DNA of 64,000 bases from Calliphora vicina (lineage: Eukaryota > Arthropoda > Insecta > Diptera > Calliphoridae), in NCBI RefSeq assembly GCF_958450345.1, contig NC_088780.1, positions 29,411,667 through 29,475,666 of the forward strand. The letters run 5' to 3'. Below the pieces are notes generated by a model. The model did no database searches. It was not told the origin of the DNA and worked only from the letters and a program-made list of their open reading frames with translations. Positions 10,919 to 21,137 of the stretch are shown piece after piece. Each line of letters begins with the position of its first letter. The stretch's first letter is position 1. Both the position numbers and the translations under genes were made by a program.

Positions 10919-11060
10919 GGCAATTCCCGCTTTTTGATCGTTTAATCATTTTTTTTTAACTGTGGTTCAAATGACGGGAATTCACGCATTTAATTTTTCA
11001 ATGATATATGTAGCAGTGTATAACAAATGGCGGGAATTCCTTAAGGACGGAAATTCCCGT
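10919..11060. repeat. piggyBac left subterminal palindromic motifs
   Basis: Copies are GGCAATTCCCGC (10919-10930), GACGGGAATTCACGC (10973-10987), GGCGGGAATTCC (about 11029-11040) and ACGGAAATTCCCGT (11047-11060). They share the core GGGAATTCCC, a near-perfect inverted repeat, and match motifs at the opposite end. Subterminal repeats are transposase-binding sites in other piggyBac elements; that role here is inferred. Confidence 0.7.
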
Positions 11061-11322
11061 CATTTAGTTTTTTGAAGTTTATTTAGCTCCCAGAATATAA
11101 TTGCGGGACATGCCGTCATTAATATGAAGAAAAATAAAAAAGTTTTTTTAAAAAGGTATCTTTTATTTTTTATTAAAAACTATACTTTTATGCTAACATT
11201 AAATGATAATTTTAAATTAAAGCAGTTTTTTATTGAAAGCTTGTTTCTGGGAAGTGCTGAGTACTCAAATCTATTGAAGGAGATTCTACTTGTGGCTTTA
11301 GATGACGTCCTTGATATGTAAT

Positions 11323-12675
11323 TCACGAGATCCTTGCCTTAAAAAAAGAATTCCACACAGCCATATCCAGGATATGAAACAGGACCTCTTTATACCATCT
11401 AATAGTTTTTCTTGCATTATAAGCAACAACGTCTATTGGTTTCATCTGCTTTTGGCCTCTTCTATTGGATACTTCGATAAGACATGGGTGATGTGCCGTA
11501 GTTATGGATAAAACATCGCGTTTGTCCTTCCATTTTGTAACGTAAACATTTCCAGTTCTTCTCCAAATCATTTCTCCATTCTTTAGTTTTTTAGTGGTTA
11601 TACATTTAGGATTTGGCTTGCGATTAAAACGTAAGGTACCCGTGGTGTGGGTTTTGTAATGAAGTAGCGTTTGAGACAATTTAACGCTGTTGTAGTAGTT
11701 ATCCATAAATAAATGGTGGCCACGGTTAAGAAATGAATCCATAAGTTTCAAGACTACAGTTTTTGTTTTCGATCCTATCGTATCTTCTATAACTTTTCCT
11801 GCATAAATTTCAGCATTTAAAATGAAGCCATCATTTGATGTAAGTTCATAAAACTTTATGCCGTACTTAGCACGTGTCCCTTTATTGTATTGCTTAAACG
11901 ATAGTCTTCCTTTAAAAAGCATTAGAGACTCATCTAAGGACAATTCTTTATTAGGTCTGTAGTTATTTCTAAAACTTCTTAAAACTAAATTCAAAAGCGG
12001 TATTACTTTTTCCAGCTTTCCTGTCCATTTAACTTGCTCATATGACTCGTGGTAACTAAAGCATCTTAGAATTTTCTGGAAACGTCTTCCAGACATAACA
12101 GCCGCAAATACTAGTTGGTAGTACAATTTATTTTTTGAAAACATTTTTTTAATGGATGGTTTTCTGTTCTGGCCCTGTAGGAGGCACAAGCCCAAAAATT
12201 TAAGCATTTCATCTTTTGATGTTTCATGAAAAATTATTTTAGGTCGCTTTCTTGTCGACGGTTTGGTATCATTATTTTCCAATTTTTTTCCGTAAGCATT
12301 GCATGAAGAAGTCAACAAATTAATTATGTCTTCATCAAAAAATTTTTGAAATACCATTCGCGGAGTTGCGTCATTTTGAATTTCGCCACAGACGCCCCCT
12401 GATTCGTTAAATGGAAACGATGGTATCGACTTTGTATTCTCATGCCAAATTGCATCAGATTCATTACCATATGTTTCAATATATGTAGAAAGTGTATCAT
12501 CATCCTCCTGATAAGAATCTTCTTGATCAGATTCACCTAGCTCACCATTATCATCGCTTACATCGCCGGTGTCGTTAGAGCTCGAATATCCTGTTAAGTC
12601 ATCATCCAATAACATTTCCTCTTCAGAATCTTCTAATAATTCAGACACCCACTTTTGCAAATTTTTATTTTTCAT
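11323..12675 (-). CDS. piggyBac transposase, catalytically incomplete
   Basis: The product is a 450-residue DDD-type cut-and-paste transposase. The N-terminus (1-85) is acidic and low-complexity, as in other piggyBac proteins. The core runs from about 105 to 445. The first catalytic Asp is D248 in LSLDESLML, the second D325 in HLFMDNYYN. After KPIDVVAYN (412-420) the family continues with a GG-V-D-x-x-D segment carrying the third Asp. Here residue 420 joins straight to ARKTIRWYKEVLFHILDMA, so about 20 residues are missing in frame (junction near 11415/11416). The frame ends at SFFKARIS, short of the usual C-terminal tail and cysteine-rich zinc domain. An A7 run at 11341-11347 just before the stop suggests a frameshift. 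The ATG at 12673-12675 is the first in frame. Confidence 0.92.
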   Translation of the reverse strand: MKNKNLQKWVSELLEDSEEEMLLDDDLTGYSSSNDTGDVSDDNGELGESDQEDSYQEDDDTLSTYIETYGNESDAIWHENTKSIPSFPFNESGGVCGEIQNDATPRMVFQKFFDEDIINLLTSSCNAYGKKLENNDTKPSTRKRPKIIFHETSKDEMLKFLGLCLLQGQNRKPSIKKMFSKNKLYYQLVFAAVMSGRRFQKILRCFSYHESYEQVKWTGKLEKVIPLLNLVLRSFRNNYRPNKELSLDESLMLFKGRLSFKQYNKGTRAKYGIKFYELTSNDGFILNAEIYAGKVIEDTIGSKTKTVVLKLMDSFLNRGHHLFMDNYYNSVKLSQTLLHYKTHTTGTLRFNRKPNPKCITTKKLKNGEMIWRRTGNVYVTKWKDKRDVLSITTAHHPCLIEVSNRRGQKQMKPIDVVAYNARKTIRWYKEVLFHILDMAVWNSFFKARIS

Positions 12676-12810
12676 TTTTTAAGAAAAATACGTTATAAAA
12701 CCGTTACAAAATTATTTTTTATAATTTTTTTATCAGTAAATTAGTTTATCAAACTGATTACACTCAGAAACTCAACTAATTTTACGTACATGTATTTCTT
12801 ATGGACGTTT

Positions 12811-13083
12811 GACGGGAATTCCCGCAATATATTTTATGGTGGACGTTTTTACACAACAAAAAAAACCAAAAACGTACATCTTTCTCCCAAACATTTTTCC
12901 AATAAGAATTTGTTGAATTGAGTTTTGTTTCTCAGAGTAAGTATTTTAGCACTATAGCAACTCTCACTGCGTCCAAAGAAAAAACAAAAATCAGCTGTAA
13001 TAGTTAAAAAAATTGTTGTGAATATCAGCGGGAATTCCAGTCATTAGTTTTTTTAAGGACTAGTGAATGACGGGAATTCCCGC
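12811..13083. repeat. piggyBac right subterminal palindromic motifs
   Basis: GACGGGAATTCCCGC occurs at 12811-12825 and 13069-13083, and AGCGGGAATTCCAGTCAT at about 13027-13044. The motif is the same as on the left side, so both ends carry an array in front of the TIR. The 12811 copy lies upstream of the transposase start and could also touch its promoter (inference). Confidence 0.7.
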
Positions 13084-13275
13084 ATTAAAGCCGAAAGGGT
13101 TAATAAAATACTTAAATAAATACACAAAATTCGTGAGTTTATTTTCAGTTTAAAATTGAAATAGAATTTTTTCGGTTAATCGAATAATTTAAAATTAACC
13201 GATTATTAACCGATTAAATCTAAACCCCGATTAATTATTTGCCCGATTGAACCAGAAACCCAATTAATTGAATAA

Positions 13276-13538
13276 TAGAGTGTCCAAAAAACCGGCAAAT
13301 TTAAAAAACCGGCTTCAGTTTAACTGAAAATGTGTGTTTTTGAAAAACCGGTTTTGATTATCGTCTTTTAAAAAAAAGGAAAGGAATATGTTTGAATGAG
13401 CTTTAGAAAATATATTTCATTAAAACCGGTTAACCGTCTTACAAAAACCGGTTTGTCAAAAAACCGAAAAGTTAAAAAAACCGCAACCGGTGGAATTTAA
13501 AAATACGAAAAAACCGGGTTTCGGTTTTGGATACTCTA
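13276..13538. mobile_element. 263-bp hAT-type MITE
   Basis: The ends are TAGAGTGTCCAAAAAACCGG and the inverse GGTTTTGGATACTCTA. The flanks TTGAATAA (13268-13275) and TTGAATAT (13539-13546) form an 8-bp target duplication with one mismatch. The interior is a string of AAAACCGGTT-like words in both orientations. It inserted close to the right end of the surrounding hAT relic. It has no coding capacity. Confidence 0.8.
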
Positions 13539-13640
13539 TTGAATATCCTAGTGGATACCAACATTTTTAAGAGATTTATGCTCCTTGAGGTGGGCTTTAT
13601 ACGGGAGCTATGATCAATCGTCATCAAATTACGCCGATGT

Positions 13641-14640
13641 TAACAAAAGAATTTGGATTCTTAATCTACATTTAATATTTATAAGATTCAATAAAACATT
13701 TTTTTAACTTTTTGAAATTTTGTTGAAAACATTTTTTGAAAATGTAAAATTTAGAATTTGAGTTTTTTTTCAAATCTTACTAAAAAAAAACAGCAACATA
13801 AGTACCACCCTAATGTGTGCATTATGTATGAGTAGCACACATTCGAGTGAATGTGATTTCAAGCATACAATCACATCTACATACATTCACTTGAATGTTT
13901 ATGTATGTGTAAGCGTGCTTTAGTGTGTGTCTTCCACTTTTAACCTGCTTACATACATTCAAAAATTATTTATGTGTCCTCAAAAAAAAAAACATACATA
14001 TTTGTATGTATACATATAGAAATCTTGAAAAGTCCTACTGGAATTTTTTGAACATTTAAAATAAGACTTCTTTTGTTAAAAGTTTATTTTCCATTTTTTT
14101 TTCTGTTAGCCAAATTACACAAATCTATACATACGTACTTACATACTTATACATGTATGTATTTAAGTTTATGCTACAGTATATGTCTTTGCAACAAACT
14201 AAAAAGACACGTTTATATCTATTTTTAGTTTAAAATTAAATAAAGTTATAAAAATGTAAGTAAAGAAAAATCCCAAATAAATTTTTAAAACATGAACAAA
14301 AAAAATTGTTAAGAAAATGTTATAAAGATTTTTATTAACAAAAATGAGGAAAATATACATGTAATGGCAACAATCATATAAAATCAGCAGCAAATATTGT
14401 TTGGTTTTCAAATAAGGATTACAACTGACAATATTACTGATGATTTTTCTTGACTGTTTTTAAGAATAGGAGTTCTTACTTTAAATCCTAATTAATAAAA
14501 ACAAATTTTTTGTTTCCGTAATTTTTATGAGATATTAAAATGATTATTGTACCCTTGTTATTAAATAATTCTAATCCTACTCTTTTAAATATTATTAACA
14601 TAAATTCGTCAACGATTAAGTTTAATCAAAAAAGAAATTT
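13641..14640. other. Unrecognised AT-rich DNA with CATA/TATG simple repeats
   Basis: No gene or element is recognised. Bases 13840-14160 are rich in ACATACATTCA and TATGTATG runs. A short GTACCACCCTAATG (about 13800) resembles words in the 30.4-31.4 kb block. Confidence 0.4.
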
Positions 14641-14699
14641 AATCAAATACCTAGGATTTCACAAAAATTTAAAAAAATATAGAGAATTGCTCATATGGA

Positions 14700-15620
14700 T
14701 ATTTCCAAGGTCCAGAACGCGACATTCGTTTGAAGTGAAGAAATACTGCAATCTTAAAAGAAAATTACATTTTCGATAGCATTTTGGTAACACAATATTC
14801 AGGTATAATATAAGATAGGTTTTATAGTTTTGTTGTTTCCAATACATATATTAGAAATAAACATGGAATCCAGAACGCGACTAAATATAGAATACAAAAA
14901 TCAGCGAATTTTTTAAACTAAAGTACATTAATGTGGCTTTATGTCGATAGTTGTCATGTTGCAATAATTTTGCAAAATATCTGAAATTTCTTCAGATATC
15001 AGTTGCGTTCCTATAAAATATTGTATATGAGCCCAGAACGCGACATTCTTACAAATTTTAAGTGCACAACTATAAAGTATTGTATATGGAAAATTCCATA
15101 GTCCACAACGTGACATTAATAAGTATTTAAATTGAAATAAAATACCGAAATTAAAAATTTTCTTTTTTGTATGTCCATTTTTCGATAGCAGTTTAGTAGC
15201 AACATGTTCAGAGGTAGATTTTAACGTTTTATTGTATCCAATATATTAGAAATAAACCTGGAATCTAGAACGCGATAAAAAATATATCTCGTTCAAGGAT
15301 TTATCTAAAATAGTGACAAAATTAAGGGAATTGTAATTTGTAATTTGTAACATTTTTAAAGCGATTTCTTTTCAATGCGCAATTTCATTTGCATTTACCA
15401 CAAATTTAATTTTGAGTCCTACAAAGTTTTTAGTTATTTTCACGGTCCTAAACTTGACTTTTGTACGCCTTTAAAGTGAAAAAATTACATAAATTTGAAA
15501 ATTTGTATTTCTTGTTTACGTTTATCGATACTATTTGACGTTTTGTTATTTCCAATAGATCAGCAATAAACATGTGATCCAGAACGTGACAAAAAGATAC
15601 CTAGTTTTTGACTGCATCTA
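14700..15620. repeat. Degenerate tandem repeat with CAGAACGCGAC sites
   Basis: CAGAACGCGAC-type words occur at about 14713, 14871, 15035, 15103 (CACAACGTGAC), 15267 (TAGAACGCGAT) and 15579 (CAGAACGTGAC). Those at 14871, 15267 and 15579 are each preceded by a TTTCCAATA...AATAAACATG block. A module of about 150-165 bp between two such sites is thus repeated about three times at 310-390-bp steps. A single further module lies at 49895-50055. No gene is visible. Confidence 0.6.
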
Positions 15621-15899
15621 GAAAATTGAAAAAATTTGCGAACTGGAACATAATTGTTTAAAGCGATTCTTTTTAACTGTTGTTCAGCTTTACCGTAGTT
15701 ACAACTTTGCAAAATATTGTTAGTGAAAAATTAGGAGTTCTTGGAAGTTATTCTAAAAAAATTTGGAAAAAAATTTCCTCCTATATATTTTCAAAAAAAG
15801 AGAATGGAAAAGCTATTTTTTGGGAGAAAATGTTAACAAATTTTTTTTTACGACCTCATAGCTATATGATTGCCATATAAAGTTAAGCGTTATAGCCTA

Positions 15900-16560
15900 G
15901 TCTGAATTATCTGTTGGCCAAAAAATGACGACACCTTTTTTTAAGGGCCCAGTGATTTTCAGAATATTTAGGGGCCCATAAAAAAAAATTGGTCACCAAA
16001 ATGGACAAACTGAGTATAGGGTTCGAACCTATACTATCATGTTCATGTGTTTTTCCAAAAGTCTTCATTTGTTACATAGTGTTATCTAAGGGACAAATCT
16101 GGAATGTTCTATTTCTAGAGATTAATATTATTATAGCCATAAACTATGTTAATAACAGCGTATTATCAATATAGTTGATAAGCAGAAGCACTGGAAATGA
16201 TTATAAAAATTATGAATTTAGCATGAAGTCGTTACAGGCCGTTAAAATCACATTGAATATGCAATTTCGTAACAATATTATTATCTTTGATTTTAGACAA
16301 ACCGCGAAAATTGCGCATTCATTTAAAAATGTTACATGCCTGAGGGGTTTTTGGGGTCCGTAATCAAAAAGTAAAGTTGAATACTCCTCTACCTCACTGC
16401 GCAATGTAGAATGCTTCATCAAATTTGCAAGCCGAATTGATGTTCCTGGACTTTATCTAATACTCTATAGGGTCAATTGATCCAATCTAACTGAATTTGT
16501 TCGAGACTTTTGAACTGTGACAACCAAACTTCCGTTCATTTTTAAATGTTGTTCAAAAAT
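15900..16560 (+). repeat. Family J, copy 1
   Basis: Bases 16100-16540 match 22797-23280: TTAATAACAGCGTATTATCA, TTTGATTTTAGACAAACC, CCTGGACTTTA and ACCAAACTT occur in order in both. The GTTGATAAG after the inverted AACAGCGTATTATCAA word makes a small hairpin. It is non-coding, with no identifiable termini or class. Confidence 0.55.
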
Positions 16561-17076
16561 GAAAATGCATTGTTACCTCGTGTATGTTCCATTTTAACTA
16601 ACCCTACATTGTCGGTTGTCAAACTGTTTTCATACCCTATATCTCCATTGCGGTTAGGGTATTACACGTTTGTACTGATGTTTGTAACACCTAAAGATAT
16701 TAGTCTAACACCCATCTTAATGTATGCCGATCTACTCGGAACCACTTTCGATTTAACGATGTCCGTCAATCCGTCCGTCTGGCTGGCTCTCAATGTAAAT
16801 TTGTTCTCAAAATACAGATCGCAATATTGAAAATATTTCGATAAGATTTTACACTTAGGTTTTTTCTGGTTTTTTATTATTTCCTCTAGCCCCCATAAGA
16901 ACCTCCTACCTAATTATGACTTTATTCTCATAAATATCTGATTTATATTGCTATCCACACAAATTTCTCCAGAATACGTTTTATATGTATGGAAATCATA
17001 CTTAAAACTTTTTCGCGGATTGATATATAACTGACCATATCTCCCATATAAGGCACAGTTCCTAAAATCACTTTAA

Positions 17077-17599
17077 CACTTTCAGCCACGCTTTTATGCA
17101 TATAATTTTAAAATCAAAACAATTGTATTTTTACTTTAATCAAGGTTAGTTTATTATAAAAAGTAATAAAAAATTAATCAAAACATGAAAAAACCACACC
17201 ATTCCAAGGTTTTTTGTGGAGTAAAGTGATTAGTTTACTAACCACCGTGGCGGCTGGCATTAAAAATAACTATGATAAATTGAATATCGAATATTTTTGA
17301 CAAAATTTTCTGACCAAACAACCGATATATCAAATTAACACTGAATTCGATGAACAATAAACACTCTGTGCTTTTTTTATTGAATGTCTGAAAGTCTTTA
17401 AAAAAATAGATTTTTACAATATTTTCAAATTAATATATTTATCTAACCAGAGCATCCTGACGGCAAAGTTTTGCAAAAATCATAAACAATGACTTCAAAA
17501 AATATAACTTTTTTTTAAAAATGGCAATAGATGCTAATAAACTATGTTTTAAAGACTATAGAAAATGTGGTTAGTAAACTAACCACCAAACCGCAAAGA
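17077..17599. mobile_element. 523-bp piggyBac-like MITE
   Basis: TTAA flanks both sides (17073-17076, 17600-17603). The ends are CACTTTCAGCCACGC on the left and, inverted, CTCTTTGCGGTTTGG on the right, a loose TIR of the same CNCTTT type as the piggyBac element at 10844. Internal words TTAGTTTACTAACCACC and GGTTAGTAAACTAACCACC lie near both ends. Comparison with the intact B at 59329-60064 gives the empty site, a single TTAA. It has no coding capacity. Confidence 0.8.
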
Positions 17600-17669
17600 G
17601 TTAACTACTATAACTACTATGTTAAAAATGTACCAATCCAAATACAATTCCCCTCAAATGCGTTTAATA

Positions 17670-19288
17670 CACCGTCCGACAAATAGAGAAAAAATTCGTT
17701 AGACACGAACCGGATGATATACGTCTGAAACTATAAATTTAATGAAGAAAAACTGTGTTTTTAGTTTTTCATTTCGTGATCCTGTGTCCTTTTTTAAGGA
17801 CTTCAAAGTTTCAAAGAAGTACATTTTTCAAAAAATATTTAAAAATACTCCTGCTATTCCAACAATGACAAATTGTATGCCAAAAGAACAAGAAGAGTTG
17901 TAAAATATTTTCCATTATCTTTATTTTAACCTGTAAGGATCAAAAGATGTCAAAAATGTCCTCTAAGGTGTTTATCCTTTAAGATTGCCAATAAATTCCT
18001 TTTAAAAAAAATAGACCTATACTAAATGTCAAAATTTCATCCTTTATATATATAAAGGTCAAATAAATCTATAAAAAAAAATTTTATTAGTATACAAAAA
18101 GTTTTATTAAGAAAAGTACATGTTTCTAAACTACACCATCATAGTGGGGGAGGTATAATGGGTTAGGGCTGTTGTTTACAACATACAAAAATATTGTCCC
18201 AACACCCACCTTAAAGTATACCAATCTGCTCAGGGTCACTTTCTGGGTCGACTAAGCGATGTCCGTCCGTCTGTCCATCCCTCCATATAAACCTTGTAAT
18301 CAAACTACAGGTTGCAGGTTTAAAGATAATACGACAAAATTTGGCACAAACCTTTATATTGCCCCAAGGACAAAGGCTATTGAATTTGGTTAGAATCAGC
18401 CCATTATTTATCCTAGCCCCCATACAATTGGCCTATTTGAAAATAGTTAAGCTCTCATAAATATTTTAATTATAAACATATTCAAACCAAATTCAGCATA
18501 ATTAAGTTTTATGTAAGCCGAACTCTCACAACCAAATTTCGTGACGATCGGTCAACAATATTCCATAACTCCCATATACACAAATATGTTTCATATATTC
18601 GCAAGTCATCCCACCAAATTTTTTGATGATTGGTCCATAATTAGTCATAGCTCCCATATAAGGCCCACTACCGAAAATGTGTTTATTCAAATAAGATTCA
18701 ACACAAATAAGTTTCATATTAAAATAAAACTCTTTATAATTATAGGGTATCATAAGGTCGACTATACCATTTTACTTGTTTATTAAAAAGCCTTCTTCGT
18801 TGCTTTTCACAACTGATTTTGTTATATTTTTTTCGAATGAAATATTAAAATAAAAAATAAAATAATTCAAATTTAAAATATTTTTTAACACTTAAGTAGT
18901 TAAGATAGAAGGATGAAATTTTGGCATGTGGTATTCAATATTTGGATCTTTAACTCACTATTTTTTAAGAAAAAATTATTGGAAATCCTAAAGGATATTC
19001 AAGGATAAAAATTTGAAAGGACATTTTTGACATCTTTTGATCCTTACAGGATAAAACAAAAATAATACGAAATATTTTAAAACTCTTCTTGATCATTTGA
19101 CACCAAACTTGACATAGTAGGATGATCAGAAGTATTTTAAACATTTTTTTAAAAATGTACTCCTCTGAAAAGTCCTTTTAAAAGGAAACAGGTTCACGAA
19201 ATGAAAAACTGAAAACGCAGTTTTTCTCCATTTATTGTCTCAGACGTATATCATCCGGTTCGTGTCTAATATTGAGTGTCGTACGGTG
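17670..19288. mobile_element. Element E, copy 1 (CAC-ended, 3-bp duplication)
   Basis: The left end is CACCGTCCGACAAATAGAG; the right end is GTGTCGTACGGTG. A stronger subterminal inverted pair, ACACGAACCGGATGATATAC, recurs inverted near the right end. The element is flanked by ATA on both sides; an undisturbed B copy shows a single ATA at that point. CAC ends with 3-bp A/T duplications fit CACTA- or Chapaev3-like elements. The centre is a complete family B insertion (18129-18782) also present in copy 2. It has no transposase. Confidence 0.78.
18129..18782 (-). mobile_element. Family B copy fixed inside element E1
   Basis: It begins CTACACCATCATAGTGGGGG and ends near ACTATACCATTTTACTTGTT, the reverse complement of the B ACAAGTAA start. 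The interior has GATGTCCGTCCGTCTGTCC. The same B insertion is at the same place in E copy 2 (33508-34253), so it predates the spread of E. Confidence 0.75.
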
Positions 19289-19525
19289 ATATAGACAGAA
19301 ATCAAGGGATCGAATTTCATGATTATCCGTCTATAATTTGTCATAGCTTCCATATAAATCCACTTTCGAAAATCCCTTTAACGAGAATAAATCTCTTAAA
19401 AATATTGATATTCACATAAAGTTTAAAAGAAAGAAATCACTTTCGAAAATCAATAACCAATAAAAAATTATTGAAATTTCAAACGAAAAATTTTTTTGCA
19501 CATCTACTCAGAGTAGGGTATTATA

Positions 19526-20899
19526 CTTTTATACAGCAGAAATTTTGCGTGAGCTTTGGGACACAACACAATAAACAAAAATTTAGTTTTTACACACAAC
19601 AAATAGCTAAAATCGTTAGCCATGAATTATACAGCATTATTTACACAATTTCTCTACAACTTGAATCTTAATTTTAGCCATGACTAACACAAAATCTTAA
19701 AACAACCAATTAAGCTAAGATTTTTAAATCGAATTCAAGCAATTAACAGCCGCTAATGGAAATTGTAGAAATAAATCTTTTACCTTTATTTATACATGCA
19801 TTTCAATTACTTGCAAGAAGAGAGTAATTTATATTTTCAACCAAAGTACATTTAATCAATTCGAATAAATTACACTCTTTCTCTAAGTAGAGATGTTGAA
19901 AAATAAAAAATAAAATACAAAATTGAAATAAAATTAATCTACAACTAATCGATTGGGGAGTCAGTCGACAACATGATGCATGCAGGCTGTTGTTCATGAA
20001 GCAATTTGCTTAATGAAATTCAAAGTTTATTCAGCAATTAGGACACAACTGGAAATTCAATACAATTGCTTAAACAATATGAAAATCTTAATACAGCTAC
20101 AAGAATATAATGATTTACTTACTTTTGCTCTTAGTAACTAAGTACGTTCTGTGTTGGAAATAGTAAAGGAAGTGAAATTTTATTATTAAAATCAAGAAAG
20201 ATTTGTCTGTCTTTCTCACTTTCTAACTATGCAGTGTGACGTGAATTGCTGCTGCAAAGAAAAGAAAAGTCTTAAACAATTCCTTGTATGTATAGCCTAC
20301 TTTTAAGGATTTTGTTACCAGGATATTGGTCTATCACAATGTAGTATTGTTAAAATCTTGTCTAAGCCTTGTACTATACAAGTTACAAGTATTAAAATAA
20401 AATAAAAAAAACACAGAAACACTCTTACTTGCATTTTCTTTTGAAATTCTTGTCAAATATAATCTAGTATTTAAAAATTGTCTTTTTTTATTGACGTTGT
20501 TCTTGTCGTTGTCATTGTTGTTTCATTGGAGCCAGTAAGTTGAGTTAGTTGCTCTTGTTTATTTTCCCTGTGAATGTTTGCTTGCAGTTTTTTTTTTCCT
20601 CACATCCTTTTGAACTTTGACCCAAATATTCAAAGAATATACAAATTCATCCATACTTAGACATTTAAACATATGAATACATGGCACGTGTAAGTGTGTG
20701 ATAGTTAAAGCAAAACCTCACTAATACTTATGCTTATATTTACACATATCTATACATTTCTAAATACATACATATTTACTTACTCGTTTGAACATTTAAA
20801 AATACATTTATACATATAGTTACACTTTAGCTGCAATAACAACAAAACGGGAATAAGGAATACAGGAAGGCATTAAGTGAGGATAAGGAAATGCAGTAA
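19526..20899. other. Unrecognised, apparently low-repeat AT-rich DNA
   Basis: No gene, RNA or repeat family of this window is seen. The sequence is less homopolymeric than the element interiors, for example around 20480-20560 (TGTTCTTGTCGTTGTCATTG). It may be unique intronic or intergenic DNA. Confidence 0.4.
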
Positions 20900-20960
20900 T
20901 AAAACAAGTTAGAGTGTTATGGTCGGTGGTGCCGAATCTTATATACACTTTATCCCAGTA
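20900..20960 (+). repeat. Fragment of a B/C-type 5' end
   Basis: AACAAGTTAGAGTGTTATGG is followed by TCGGTGGTGCCGAATCTTAT, which mixes family B (ATGGTCGG) and family C (GTGCCGAATCTTATATAC) words. The rest of the element is missing. Confidence 0.5.
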
Positions 20961-21137
20961 GCATAAGTTGTGAGGAAATTAATTTACAGTTTATAATTTA
21001 CAAGAATACACTGGCAATACAGTTTATAATAGGTCTAAAGCGCCTATAATACACTAACTAACTCTGTAACTCGCTGCTACTATTAATATACGCAGTGCCA
21101 TCTTCTAGTACTTTCATGCATTTTCTAACGCACATAA

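Larger units (their letters stand above)
10844..13099 (-). mobile_element. piggyBac-superfamily transposon with both ends
   Basis: The element is 2,256 bp, flanked by TTAA at 10840-10843 and 13100-13103. The ends are CCCTTTCGGC on the left and GCCGAAAGGG on the right, a perfect 10-base inverted repeat. It carries one minus-strand transposase gene (11323-12675) and palindromic GACGGGAATTCCCGC-type subterminal repeats on both sides. TTAA duplication and CCC-start ends are piggyBac hallmarks. It sits within the hAT relic. Sharp ends suggest a fairly recent insertion, but the transposase is damaged, so it should move only if supplied in trans. Confidence 0.93.
9183..13550 (+). mobile_element. hAT-superfamily relic with nested insertions
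   Basis: The left end is TTGGATATTAACCG; the right end is the inverse, TTGAATATCCTA. Both are flanked by the 8-bp duplication GTGGATAC (9175-9182 and 13551-13558). Eight-base duplications and TAGG-type ends are hAT traits. A decayed transposase C-terminus lies at 10675-10800. The element hosts a SINE, a family B copy, a piggyBac element and a hAT MITE. TTAACCGATTAATCG-like repeats sit near both ends (9186-9305, 13165-13220). Confidence 0.75.
8174..13640 (+). mobile_element. Outer family B copy, split by G and a hAT relic
   Basis: The pieces of one B copy are 8174-8285 (AAGTATAGTCGGTCACGTCC hairpin and CTACACTGAG), 9027-9182 (TTTGGAAGTGGGAATTATAT, ATGGACCGATCG) and 13551-13640 (CAACATTTTTAAGAGATTTA, GGGAGCTATGA). 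They join colinearly with the intact copy at 9567-10299. The gaps are filled by family G (about 8290-9026) and by a hAT relic (9183-13550) flanked by a perfect 8-bp duplication. No right end of B is found beyond 13640, so this copy is truncated. Confidence 0.75.
16631..19525 (-). mobile_element. Second outer family B copy, split by a TTAA MITE and by element E
   Basis: Pieces at 16631-17076, 17600-17669 and 19289-19525 reassemble in order into one B copy when compared with 59329-60064. The gaps are a 523-bp TTAA-flanked insertion and a 1.6-kb CACCGT-ended insertion. The 3' word TTAGGGTATTACAC lies near 16651 and the 5' GTAGGGTATTATAC near 19513. It is non-coding. Confidence 0.75.
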
